This document shows positions 33,575-44,744 of a stretch of DNA of 64,000 nt, one piece after another. A program made the translations under genes and the position numbers. The notes below the pieces were generated by a model that was not told the origin of the DNA, ran no database searches, and was given only the letters and a program-made list of their open reading frames with translations. The first letter of the stretch is position 1. Every line of letters starts with the position of its first letter. The DNA is from Wyeomyia smithii (lineage: Eukaryota > Arthropoda > Insecta > Diptera > Culicidae), in the NCBI RefSeq assembly GCF_029784165.1, contig NC_073694.1, positions 54,435,433-54,499,432 on the forward strand, written 5' to 3'.

Positions 33575-33820
33575 CGTTCGAATAAAACCTATGCCAAAAG
33601 GCATACGCCCTTTTAGAATGTAACTCATGGGTGTAAAAAATTTCTTTACCTGTGAAAAATGCTCAGTTTGCTAAGCCAAATACGTGTGCAAAGTTTCATT
33701 CAAATCAAAAATGGTCGATTAAATTTTCGCGTATTTCCAGGCGATTTGAAATGATTTTGCTCTAAAGCAATCATGCGAATATGGAGCTGACTCAATACAA
33801 GTATTTCGGATTATTTATGC

Positions 33821-34113
33821 CAGCGGTTCTTAACCTTTTTTTGTTCGCGTACCACTTGGCGATATTTTTCATATCGATGTGGGAGTGGGAGAGAGTAGCG
33901 GTAGATCATGTTGTGGTAGTCTTTTTTAGGTTTAAAATTGAACTATGGTTTGTTTGATTGCTCCAGTCATGATTTAAGAGCAAGATTGAAAAACAAATGA
34001 AATATTTTAAAGAAAAATTGCTTTGTCCGCCATTACTGATTTTTCTTTCGCGTACCCCCTGAAGGCTTTCGAGTACCCCCAGGGGTACGCGTACCCCAGG
34101 TTGAGAACCGCTG
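33821..34113. mobile_element. hAT-type MITE with 8-bp duplication
   Basis: Inverted ends cagcggttcttaacc and ggttgagaaccgctg are close to the widespread hAT consensus CAGNGGTTCTCAACC. Perfect 8-bp duplications ATTTATGC lie at 33813-33820 and 34114-34121. Internal runs gtaccccctgaagg and gtacccccagggg are also typical. No transposase, 293 bp. Confidence 0.92.
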
Positions 34114-34652
34114 ATTTATGCAATAAAACTATGTGTATCATTACAAAAAGTGCATTTGTTGCCAAATGGTTCCCAAACTTTTACTCCATTTAATCTACAC
34201 TCGTTATGGACACAATCTAATTTCGAGAGGGTTGGTATTTCCCAACCCAATTAACGTCTTGACAACAATCGACAGTTACGAGTTATTTTTTGTAGAAATG
34301 GTAAACAAAAAAAGGCGCCAACAAGGTCCTTGAAGTGTCAGATACGTTATCGCGCAATTGTCCTTCACTTATATTTTCATTTGTGCTCACGATATTTTGA
34401 CATGAATATTGAGAACTGCTCTCGTGACAATGGAAAAAACGCTAATGTTAACAGGTGTACCTTGAAGCACGACAAGGCAAGTCGCCTCGCGCCGCTATTC
34501 GCTTTCACTATAACTAGGGCCTAACCCTGCCTATTACGTTGTTTATGTGAAAAATGGACGTCTCAATTAAAAAATGACTGCGGAACTTAATTCCAAACAA
34601 AACACGTTGCTTGAAAAAATTCAAACGAAACTCAATCGTAAAATAATATGTG

Positions 34653-36405
34653 TTACTTTCCGCGAAGCTCTGACGCTCTCTGCCGTGCAAGCTTTTTAAT
34701 CTCAAATCGGTTCAGCTTACCCGATATGGTCAGTGGCATTTGGTCGACAAAAAATACCCCACCTCGGAGTTGTTTGAAATCACTCAACTTTTCAGCAACT
34801 AAATCCGTAACTCGTCGCTCGTCAAGCGAGCTGCCGTCACGTAAGGCTATGATGGCCGTGGGAAGGTCAACAGCCATTTCTTCATCGACTAAGCCAACGA
34901 CGCACACGTGCAAGACCTCGGGAATTTCCTCGATCACTTCTTCGATCTCAACTGGGGAAATTTGATAATTTCGATACTTGATTATCTCTTTCTTCCGATC
35001 CACCACAAACAGAAATCCGTCTTCGTCGAAGTATGCGATATCACCGCTGCATACCCATCCGTCCGGCGACATTAGTTCCTCGGTGGCCGCAGGATTATTC
35101 AAGTAACCGAGGGTCGGCAACGAATACCGCGCCCACAGAACTCCACGTTCATTTATTCCAACCTGCTTATCATCATCATCTAGCAGTTTAATCTCGACAT
35201 TAGGTGCCAGTTGACCAACTGAACCTTCTCGTTTTTGTGCGCCCATTTCAGCGGAAACATAGCCGACTTCGGAGAATCCGTAACCAACACCTATGGTACC
35301 ATTGGGAAGCCATTTTTGAACTGACCTGCGTAAAGCCGGCGAAACATAGGCTCCACCTGAGAACAGAAGCCTGATGCTGGAGAGATCCGCTTGGCCTAGA
35401 TGTTCACTTTGTAGAATCAGTGCCAGCTGTGTAGGTGGTGCGAAAACGTTGGAGATTTTGTACTTTGCGATTATTTCGAAAAATGCTTCCGGACTGAAGC
35501 GACGAGTTGTAATGTAGCGTGTGAAATTATTGAAAACACTTTGAAGAAGCATGCCAAAACCGGACAACCAGTAAAGTGAGCTGAAATTGAATCCATCCTG
35601 GATCTTGCTGAGGTTGCTGAAATGAGAATTTTACAAATATAATAGCTGGCGAAAATTTCTAGTTGAGTTGGTGTCTCACCTTAGTAGAACATATTGGTTG
35701 ATAAAAGTGGCATGCGAGATGCATATCCCTTTTGGCATTCCGGTAGTTCCCGATGAACAAACCACAGCAGCAACCAACTGCTCTGAATTCCCTAGATAAG
35801 CGGGGCTGAAAACATAAGTAGCAACGTGAGTATCATTAAAATTCAGGATATCTTCGTCATACTCACTAGAACATTTCTTCTTGACCCGTTTCTTTGATCA
35901 ATTCTGAAGCGGAAATATCTCCGTTCTCAGTAACCTTATCGAGTAAAACGTATTTAGGGAGGATTCCCGCCTCTGCACAGGCTTGCTTGACCGTTTGAAC
36001 ATTGTCCTCATCAGCCACCACCATGACAGGTTTGGAAAGTCGCAACATAGAGACTATATCGCGGACCGCGAAATCTGGATCTAGACAGTGAACTGGAGCT
36101 CCTATCAGGAAGCATGCGTAAACTAGGGGGGCTAGATTTTCTCTGTTTCTCGCAGCGAAACATACGAAGTCTCCTTTTCGGGGTGATCCCAAAGTAGCGA
36201 AGTTCTGAACAATGCGAATCGTACGCAGGCGCATTTCTTCACAGGTGACCGTAGCGCCCGTTTCTACGCTTACCTGAATTACTTTCGATGGATTCCGCTC
36301 GAGCAGGTTCAGTATAAGCTGCCCCATGTTGGCTTGCGGATTAAAGAGGCTTGGCTGGGTGATGCCAGTCCATACCTTTTTGCTTGGGTCGTACACTGTG
36401 CTCAT
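34653..36405 (-). CDS. AMP-binding acyl-CoA synthetase, luciferase/4CL-like, paralogue A
   Basis: Three minus-strand exons (36405-35867, 35805-35680, 35616-34653) with GT-AG introns give 542 residues. ANL-superfamily motifs: P-loop SSGTTGMPKG (residues 197-206), YGFSE (334-338), SGDIAYFDEDG (412-422), VVDRKKEIIKYRNYQISP (A8 hinge) and the C-terminal lysine in PLTISGKLNR (K521). Such enzymes adenylate a carboxylic acid with ATP and transfer it to CoA. The luciferase HHGFG segment is replaced by YWLSGFG, so bioluminescence is not implied; the substrate is probably a fatty or aromatic acid. The C terminus RGK is not a canonical peroxisomal SKL. The start at 36405 (MSTVYDPSK) is preferred over an in-frame ATG at 36501 because homologues start near this point. 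A paralogue lies at 58265-59959. Confidence 0.9.
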
Positions 36406-36509
36406 CGTGGCTAGATTCAAAACTGTCTGAGTTGTTAAGCTGGCAGCATAACTTATATGATGTGTGTTATCTGAGCCCACAATTAAAACTTGTGACGACA
36501 CATCTCAGC

Positions 36510-37800
36510 GATAGATTAATCTTATCGGTGTTATATTATTTCGAACATTGCTTGATAACCATGAGATTCAATTTTGTTCCCGTTTCGTCGCGAGTATCTT
36601 CTGTGGGAAAACGTAAATATGAAATTCGGCAAAGTCACGATGCATTGAGAGTCTATTGGGAGTACAGAGATTGGAAAAAATTCTCTGTTGCTTGCCAAAA
36701 TTGAAACATGAGAATTCTATCACCAACATCTCTGTCACTCATTGCGCGTTTTTTTTTCTCTAGAAGATTAAAAGATCATCATCATCATGGCTTTGTTAGT
36801 TCTCTCCTAACTGAATTCAGGGTATTTAAATCTTCTGCTGGTCGGTTGAAGACGGCCGTAAATTACTATGCAAGATTCGCAACTCATCTATCATCAATTC
36901 GTTTTATTGTTCGTGGGCGTGGCTCTCAATTAAATTTCGGAGGTCAACCTGTTGTTCACTAGACACATATGAATAGATCAACACCAACAGACGTTTTTAA
37001 GAACTCGCTCCACCCTACTGGATATGGTATCAAAAATTATCAGTATTCAACATGAAGATGCTTGTAGATTTAGCTATTTCATTGTACGAATTATGGTTAC
37101 ATTTATTTTGGAAATTGATTGAAATTCGTGTAGATTTTTCATGGGTTTGAGCAGCCCGTGAATATCACCGTGGGATCAAATCTTCTCTAGCATGGACCTC
37201 CTTTATCTCCAATCTACCTCTGATGGTAAAGAAACCTGTGCAAGGAGCGATATCAGGTAGCGTAATCAACCTCTGATCATATTTAACTATACTTATTTTT
37301 ATTGTATTGTTTCACTATGATACTGTCATTATGGCGCTAAGATACCCAACATCTATGGGTGACTTTGCAACATTAGCTAAGCCCATTCATTTACTACAAT
37401 GTACTACTTTAGACAAATCAGGAAAATTTCGGTTTTTGCGTCGTGCTTCCGTACCCAAGAGCAGTATGCCATCAACATACAGGGTGTTCAATGAGTTCGT
37501 ATATAACCTTTCATCGTCGTGTAATCTCATATATATGCCTATCGATGCGCATGGTGTTGACTTGCTGACATTTGGTGTTTGTTTACCACGCACCATGAAA
37601 GAGACCCGATCAGAAGAGCATAACTAAAAAATTACAAAATTCTATCAACGCGAGATACAAATAACATATTTTGATACAATTTTGTATTTTTCCATATAAT
37701 TTTGATAACAAAATTAAATCTGAATGAGTTTTAATAACAAAACCTGAAATAAAGTAGTTCTGAAACAAGTTAAATTGATTTTTCGTTTTTATCAAAACCT
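36510..37800. other. Intergenic, nothing recognised
   Basis: Upstream of the synthetase start. Open frames (36708-36962, 37307-37627) lack domains. I see no transposon termini. Confidence 0.4.
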
Positions 37801-37803
37801 GTT

Positions 37804-38680
37804 CTGCCGTTCTACGCATATTTGTCCCATGTTCCAAATCATGCAAACAAGAAAAAGGATGGTAAAGTTTTACAATACTATTACGCATTGTGTCAATGTG
37901 ACAAATGCAATTATGGGTTTCTAAACAGTTTTACCTTGCAATAGACTGTTTTCAATAAATCTAGTTGAAGGTTTTTAGATTCAACACTTTTTTCGATGAA
38001 AAATACTCACTGGGACAATAATGCCGAGAAATTTGCCTTCCAATAGGTAATTTCTACGCATATCAGTCCCATCACGTGCATACGCAAGTGAAAGTTTAGT
38101 TAATTGAATAAGTATGAGATGACTTACCATTACAAAGAGGAATTGTTTTTTATATTGCCCATTACTATCATATTTGAATATTGTTGGGCTTTTACCATTA
38201 TGGCTACACACAAAAGACAGTTCTTACAACTTCCCATTAGTATGAATCTCAGGCGTTTATCATCTTACATGTTTGAAAAAAAAAAGGATTCAGATTACAA
38301 ACCAGCAAGCAAGGTGTAGGTATCCCTTACAAAGATATGAACGTACCGCGTTTAAATAATCAAGCAAAGTTATTTTTGAAACCCGCAATGCAGCCAAACG
38401 TTGTTAGGAAGTCTTTAGTGCTCTGTAGCACTTCCCAAGTTGTAAATATGGGAAGTAGTAGTTAGTGGGGTGAATTAGAATAGAAAAAATCTAGTGGGAC
38501 AAATATGTGTAGAATATCATCAATGGGACAAACAGACTTGGTATGGTTTTTCAAGATTTTCGGAACAAACAATGCTATTTTTGAACGTTTTTCTAAAATA
38601 TGCATGAAAATAGACTCATTGGTGATAAAAAAAGAAAATCGACCAAAAGTAACATGGGACAGCTATGCGTAGAACGGCAG
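37804..38680. mobile_element. 0.88-kb element with CTGCCGTTCTACGCATA ends
   Basis: About 31 bases of inverted terminal repeat: ctgccgttctacgcatattt at 37804 and the complement of gctatgcgtagaacggcag ending at 38680. TGTT flanks both sides (37800-37803 and 38681-38684). Related internal motifs occur at 38050 (ttctacgcatatcagtccca) and 38490 (gtgggacaaatatgtgtaga). No transposase is recognised. Confidence 0.72.
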
Positions 38681-38964
38681 TGTTGTTTCTAACAATGGTT
38701 GTTATTATAATGTTACATATACTATCTTATTTTGTAAGAAAGCTGATACATTAGTAACCAATTTTGATATGTGTTTGATACAAGTAAAATCATTTCTGTT
38801 ATAATTTCTGTTATTTTATTACCTAACGGGATCAAACTGAAAACGCTGCCTGTAAGGTTTTTCCCGCAACAAACTAACAGCTTCTGTTACACTTCTGTTT
38901 TTTCTTTCTTAACGGGGAACTGCGACGTCGTGGTAAAGTTGTTTGCGGCACGCAGGTCAAGAGT

Positions 38965-39590
38965 TCGTGTTTTCTAGTGGGGAACTTTTTGTCTTGCAAC
39001 AGCAGCACAATGTCCAAAACGATCAGCTGTGGGCCCGACGTTGGCCAGCATCCCCCAGTCCCACATTAACACCCGCGGTTCCAGAGCGTTACGTTGGTAA
39101 TGGTTTGGGGCCGTATCCGAGCGTGGGATGCTCCCACTGGTGTTTATCGAAAAATCAACGCTACGTGCTATAAGGCCGATGTCCTGGAGAAGGTTGTTAC
39201 CCTGACACTTCGGGACCTCTACAGAAAGGATCATTACGTCCTTTAAGAGGACAGTGCACCAGTTCACATGGCGAACAGCGTCCTAGCGTGATGTCGGAAG
39301 AATTTGATTGATTTTCTCGATAAGACTTTGTGGCCTACCAGCTCCCCGAACCTTAATCCTCTAGAATTTTATGGCACATGGCTGGACTTCTGTTGCACAT
39401 GGCCAAGCAAGGCGAACATAAAGTGAGCACTATGGACTAATTCAAAGAGCTTATTTCCAAGATCTGGTACGAGATCCCGATGGACCTGGGGCATGCCGCG
39501 TGCGATTTTTTTAAAAACGTTTTAATCTTGTCATACAACACAAAGGGGGTGTGCTCTCAGCTAATTTGTTGTAAAGGTTCTCAATAAAAA
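38965..39590 (+). pseudogene. Mariner transposase relic
   Basis: Broken frames read like a Tc1/mariner transposase: LFVLQQQHNVQNDQLWA, TLASIPQSHINT, GAVSERGMLPLVFIEKS, DSAPVHMANS, CRKNLIDFLDKTLWP and SSPNLNPLEF (third acidic region). There are several stops and frameshifts. The 3' end (acacaaagggggtgtgctc, then ggttctcaataaaaa) is shared with the relic at 5885-6105. Confidence 0.82.
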
Positions 39591-39599
39591 ATGATTTAG

Positions 39600-40730
39600 G
39601 AAAGAATAACATGTGTTTTCATTTTTTTTAAACATTTTTTTAAAGTGTATTCGAACTTATTGCATACCCTGTACACCAAGAGAAATGCATCCTTGCTTTT
39701 CTCGTACATACACTTTTTAACTAAAGGACTTTTGCGTCCCAGTTTTGATAGCTTTTCGTTTAAAACTTGCATCAACAACATAACTGAGGCAGTTCGTAAA
39801 TACTTTGTTCAAAGCCAAACTACGAGCCTTTTAAAACACACAAAATGTACGAGCCTTTTAAAACACACACAGAATACCTTTTCGAAAACAACTGAGCTGT
39901 GTGTAACAATTCTGACTTACTTAACCCAACTTGGCATTTCTGATTGCGCTAAATTTGATAAGAGTCTGTGTTTTGAACTTCAAAAGTGTTCTAGTGAGCA
40001 TAGAAGTTCGTGTGGGATCTGCAGATTTTGTGAAGAATCAACAACAATCAATATATTTCAGCGAAGGTTTGTGATGTGTTTGTACAGATGTACGTATAAG
40101 AGGCATTCCATGGAAATGAGTAAAAAAAATATTTTTTTAGTAAGTCGTTTCCGATTTCGTTCGTCGACAGTTGTTCCTTTTTTATAAAAAGGTCAATTTA
40201 TTATATCAGTTTTTCATGTAGCCTCACGCGACTGTTATTTGAAAAGGGCCTATTCAAAAATGTGACTGGAGAATCAAATTTCAATCTCCAGCAAAGTTGT
40301 AGGTAATAAAGTTGCGGTTCTAGAAAAAATGTATACGCTGTAGAAATTTTTTTTTTCTGGGACAAATTTTTCAAATTGTTACAAAATATTAAATATCCCA
40401 AAAAGTACATTTTTCAAAAATATAATTTTTCTACACATTGAAGATGAAAATACTACTATCTGTCAAAATTTTACCTCCGAATTTTATCACTGTAAACATA
40501 AAACATGTTTTTTTATTTTGCTTCTTCCTTTTTATCCTCTTCCGGGAGTAAGTCAATGGTTTGACACATTTATTGAAAATTATACATACACAACACTCAC
40601 AACACATCACTCTCCCCTTTTCCCTTTTTCTTTACTCTGTATCTTGATTTATATCTAAAACATAGTCCTCAAATGGCAGTAATTTTCTAATACGTCGTTT
40701 TGTTTGCGCCGAGGCAAGTTACTTGGTTTA
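39600..40730. other. AT-rich intergenic with a 24-bp direct repeat
   Basis: A 180-residue open frame (39645-40187) has no recognisable domain and contains a tandem duplication (acgagccttttaaaacacac at about 39820 and 39847). I do not call it a gene. Confidence 0.35.
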
Positions 40731-40734
40731 CAAT

Positions 40735-40861
40735 AGGAATGTTACGGATATCCGCATCCGCATCCGCAAATACGGAACATCCGCATCTACATCTGCATCC
40801 GTAATCACATATCCGCATCCGCATCCGCAGATGTCTGAAAAATCACATCCGTAACATCCCT
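40735..40861. repeat. 127-bp hexamer-rich MITE-like element
   Basis: Ends aggaatgttacggat and atccgtaacatccct are inverted repeats. The body is mostly (atccgc)n with variants. Flanks GGTTTACAAT (40725-40734) and GGTTTGCAAT (40862-40871) differ by one base and may be a 10-bp target duplication, or chance. Confidence 0.5.
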
Positions 40862-40889
40862 GGTTTGCAATATTGATTTGTTGAAATGC

Positions 40890-41865
40890 TTAGCTTTTCA
40901 GACGAGTTTCCGATGCGGGTGGCTCTCGTCCCTGTGCTAAAGGCGTGCTATACTGTAAGGTTTTTTCATCTTCCTCCTCCTCGTCATGATCCATATCACA
41001 AAACTCAGGATGCTGCAGCGTCGTGTGACCCAACTTTACTACAAACTCTCCACAAAATTCCTCCATTTCATTGCTCGAGAAGTTTCTGTCTGTAGTTGTA
41101 ATTTGGTGTAATATTTCGATGATTCTAAAATGGCTGTAGGAATCGATGATTACTAGTAATGATTCTCCAGAAGGTAATGGTTCAAGCATATCGAGATGTA
41201 AAACATTCCTTGGCGTTTGCCGCAACTCCCTGATTGTAGTTGGTTCTGGCGAAGCCGCTTATCCAACAATTTGGCAATCCAAGCAACTTCGTATTGCTTT
41301 TTTTACGTCTCTATCCATTGATGGCCACCAAACCTTTGATCTGCTCGGTCGCTGCTTTGTCCGCTTGTTTCTATCAGCTTGTTTCCGCGGACAAGAAGGT
41401 GCTCTGGTCTAAAGATCACTTTAAGCGGCTCATGTCAACGGCGAAAACTCCATTTCTCTAAACTAAATCTGCAATCGTTCTGTAGCCCACACTAATGCTA
41501 AAGCTCTCTTCTCGTTTTGCGCGTATGACTTCTCAGATTTGAAAGTCCCTTACTAATGTGGTAGAAAACCCTTTTCATACCTTCTTTTTTAGTGGCACAG
41601 CTCCCAAGCCTGTGGAACTAGCATCGGTAATCAACATTGTTTGATCATTTCGCGAATAGTATCCCAAAGCCATTGAATTCACCGACCTACATCCTTGACC
41701 TTTCTAAATGTTTCACTGTGTTCGCTTCCCCGTCGGAACTTTGAACTTTTACGCAAAAGATCACGAAGAGGAGTCGTCGAAGTTGACAGGTCTGGTACAA
41801 ACCTCCCGAGATAGGTGATAGTCCCCAGAAAGCTTCGCACTTCTTCGGTAGTAGTCGGTTCTTCA
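40890..41865 (-). pseudogene. Second Ty3/gypsy pol remnant
   Basis: On the minus strand: TTTEEVRSFLGTITYLGRFV, PDLSTSTTPLRDLL and SETFRKVKDVG (reverse transcriptase connection), LITDASSTGLGAV (RNase H start), then after degradation an integrase piece LRQTPRNVLHLDMLEPLPSG followed by LLVIIDSYSHF (core with the first catalytic Asp position of the usual H.D..GPLP motif). Multiple frameshifts and stops. It is different in sequence from the 21.6-22.6 kb remnant. Confidence 0.75.
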
Positions 41866-41867
41866 AA

Positions 41868-41965
41868 GGCCCTAGAGAATTGGTACGTTGCAGCTGCGTT
41901 TGCAGCATTTTGACAGTTAGTCCATCTTCTGTCGAATTTTCGTCAACGCAACGCAAACGTATCCA
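41868..41965. repeat. Diverged copy of the AAGGCCC MITE
   Basis: aaggccctagagaattgg...gctgcgtttgcag...ttttgacag...cgtcaacgcaacgcaaacg aligns with 6388-6490. The right terminus is not preserved. Confidence 0.5.
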
Positions 41966-42049
41966 TTTGCCACATAATACGTATAAGCTAAACATGGCAA
42001 TGAAAATTATCATTTGTTAACTTAAAAATGCTATTTAATTTGACGAACT

Positions 42050-43034
42050 ACACTCCAAATATTTTTCACGTTATTGTAACGTGAAATTTCCTGTATTTAT
42101 TCATTTTTTGTCATTTTGCATGATTTATGTGACAAACATAACATTTACGTGAAAATCACATGCATACTATGTTTTACACGTAGCATCTACGTCAACTTGG
42201 CAACGTTAAACAGAATGAAGTATCGCGTGAAATCTCCGTGTGAACACTCAAAATATTTTTCACGTTATTGTTACGTGAAATTTCCTGTACTCATTCATTT
42301 TCTGTCATTTTGCATGATTTATGTGACAAACATAACATCTACGTGAAAATCACATGCATACTATGTTTTATTACGTAGCATCTACGTCAACTTGGCAACG
42401 TCAAACAGAATGAAGTATCGCGTGAACTCTCTGTGCGAAAATACACAGAAATCAAAATGGCGCAGCTGTTGTCTGATTCATTCTTTGGACATGAAAGGAA
42501 TTCCCCGATGACTTCCCAATAAGTGAGCTTAAAAAAACCATATGAATCCGGCATCGAGATTTCACTGATTCAGTTCAAATTGTGAGGAATTTCCTGAACA
42601 TAAACAGTTGCAGCTAATAGTGATGATCGCCAACGAATGTCGCAATATCATTTTGCCATTTTGTATGTCGTTTAATTCATTTCCGAATTGGCGATTTTAC
42701 ATTCACGTGAGATTTATCAAGCAACATATTTGGATAATTTCGAAAACTATTCCTAGTCTTTGAAGAATTTGGTAAACCACAATTGAAAATTATACGTTGT
42801 AAAAAACGTAGAACCTATCAGACAATCAAATGTTTTTCACTTCACCGGTAGTTAAATTCTACGTGAAACTCACATGAAATGCATATGTCTACTGTATAAG
42901 ATTCATAGGATAAATCATCTCACCAGTTAATGATGAACTCAAATGACAATCACGTAAAATCTACGTGAAAATGACAGTGGAAAATATTCACATAACTTTT
43001 CCGGTAATTATAACGTGAAAAATATTTTGAGTGT
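42050..43034. mobile_element. MITE with partly duplicated left end
   Basis: Inverted ends acactcaaaatatttttcac (42244) and the complement of gtgaaaaatattttgagtgt ending at 43034. The left 190 bases are present twice, at 42051-42237 and 42244-42428, both starting acactc(c/a)aaatatttttcacg. Motifs tacgtgaaa and acgtgaa recur throughout. It resembles in size and terminal sequence the MITE at 9144-9954 but is a separate family. Confidence 0.65.
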
Positions 43035-43039
43035 ACGGT

Positions 43040-44740
43040 TACACTCGTTATGGAAATCGATGGGTTTTGTTTCATAAATTGATGTAATAAATAAGCAAAT
43101 TTCATCCGAAGTAAGATAAATTAAAAAAATGTGTACCTTATTTTATACAGCTCACGAAACTTGTTCAAAATCATAAAAAACGGCTGTATGCGATATATTT
43201 TATTTCGAAAAATTCATAACTTTTGAACCAGTTGCTCGATTTTCAATCTTTTTGGATCAAATAAAGGTAATTATTTCTATTTATAAGAAAAAATACCGAA
43301 AAAATAAACCTATGTGCTTTTATATGCATAATACATACAATTATTTAAATTTTTGTCATGTTTTTGAATTGCATTTACTCAAATTTAAAAAATACCACAT
43401 TTTTGAACAATTTTTCCATATAAGAGTTAAAATGAGATCGAGAGATATTCTTTTATGTTTGCCCCAAAAAGAATGACAATCAAATGAAAAACGCGTATTT
43501 TTTTATGAAAAACATTATTAACTGTAATTAGAATTAAGATATTCACGATATTAGCATTGCAAATTGTTTCTCTTGAAAAACTCTAAAAGTCGTTCAAAGT
43601 CAGGTTTAAGGTGAAAAGTGAAATAAAAATGTTAAAACGCAAAATGTGTTTTTTTCAATATAAATCGGTTGTTTTCAAAGATAGAGAAAAACTTTTTTTT
43701 TACAAAGTTGCTTAAAATTAACGAAGCTATAACATTGTAGAACAAGTTTTTCTTATAGCTACAAAGGTAAAAAAATCAGTTACTTGATTGCATCGAAAAT
43801 TTGGGTCATCCTAATTCTTGATAATTTTTCAATAAGTGCTTTATCATATGTTACAACTTTGTAGAAGAAAGTTTTTCTTTAAAATATTGCTATAGAGCTT
43901 TAGACCCAAATTTCTCCCTAAATTTGGTTTCTGGATCATTGTGCAATGGTACATCAGCTGTGTTGCACAAGCGAAGGAAATATTGTTGTGTTCATTTCAA
44001 ATAACGGGTGACAAATAAAATTTTGGAGTTTTTTTTACTGTTGTCAAAAAAAGGTGTAGTTAAAGCACAAGCAAACAGACGTACCACTCCATACCAAATT
44101 CTAAGAAAATTATGGTTCTTACTAACTTGGGCGACACCTACTGGACATATTCCGCAAAAGTTAAATAACACAGTGCAATCATTTTTTTTGCCTTGGCTTC
44201 TATGTATGATTTTTTGAAGAAGTTGGATTCGAAAATAAATTTCTCTGAGTTTGAACATATTTCAACTTAAGGTGCAACAAAGGCGCCATTTTTAATTTTT
44301 GAGAAATCGGAAATTTTCGATGTTTTTTCGACGCCATTTTGTTTTAAAGCCAGATATCAAAATTCTATGAGTTTGTCCACATATTAGCATCTTCTTACCC
44401 ATCTTTTAAAACAAACAGATCTTAAATCGGACAAAACCTGAGCTCAAAACGGTGATTCTACGAAACCGGTGTTGGCATGGTTTTAGTATATTTCACAAAG
44501 CAAAATAATATCGAATATGTTTGAGCATTAAGAGTAATGCACTAATATCTGGTAAGTGGTAGTCAAATTATTTCTCATATTGAGTAAAAATGTCTTAGAA
44601 ATCGATTAGTAGGTGTCTGATCTAGGTGAATGTCAGCAACATGTCGATTTTGCCCCAATTCCCCTACAATACTAAAATAGGTTTATCTCGACGTTAAATT
44701 AGATTATTTGAAATCTGTTTAATGTAATATCAAGAATGTA
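43040..44740. other. AT-rich intergenic
   Basis: Long A/T runs and recurring 'gtagaa(c/g)aa.tttttctt' motifs (about 43735 and 43860). No protein or transposon end is recognised. Confidence 0.4.
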
Positions 44741-44744
44741 TTTT

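Larger units (their letters stand above)
25467..33797. mobile_element. Large DNA transposon with ~0.7-kb inverted repeats, hosting two insertions
   Basis: The left arm (25467 to about 26133) is repeated in reverse complement at 28924-29475 plus 33588-33797. The right arm is split by the R1-type LINE. Shared landmarks include cattggaatgcttgatcaaa, ggagaaatgaaaaatta and catttgaatga-type segments, with a deletion of about 90 bases in the left arm between the tgaatcaaa and gtccatggtt motifs. Between the arms lie a Helitron (26529-27803) and a broken transposase (27975-28780). Without the two insertions the element would be about 3 kb. The exact ends and target duplication are uncertain (outer bases near tattgg / ctcaata). 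Confidence 0.75.

Noticed and set aside
34653..36405. True luciferase
   Set aside because: The HHGFG-type segment is replaced by YWLSGFG; only general acyl-CoA ligase function is supported.
39645..40187. 180-residue open frame
   Set aside because: No recognisable domain and an internal tandem duplication in AT-rich intergenic DNA; not supported as a gene.
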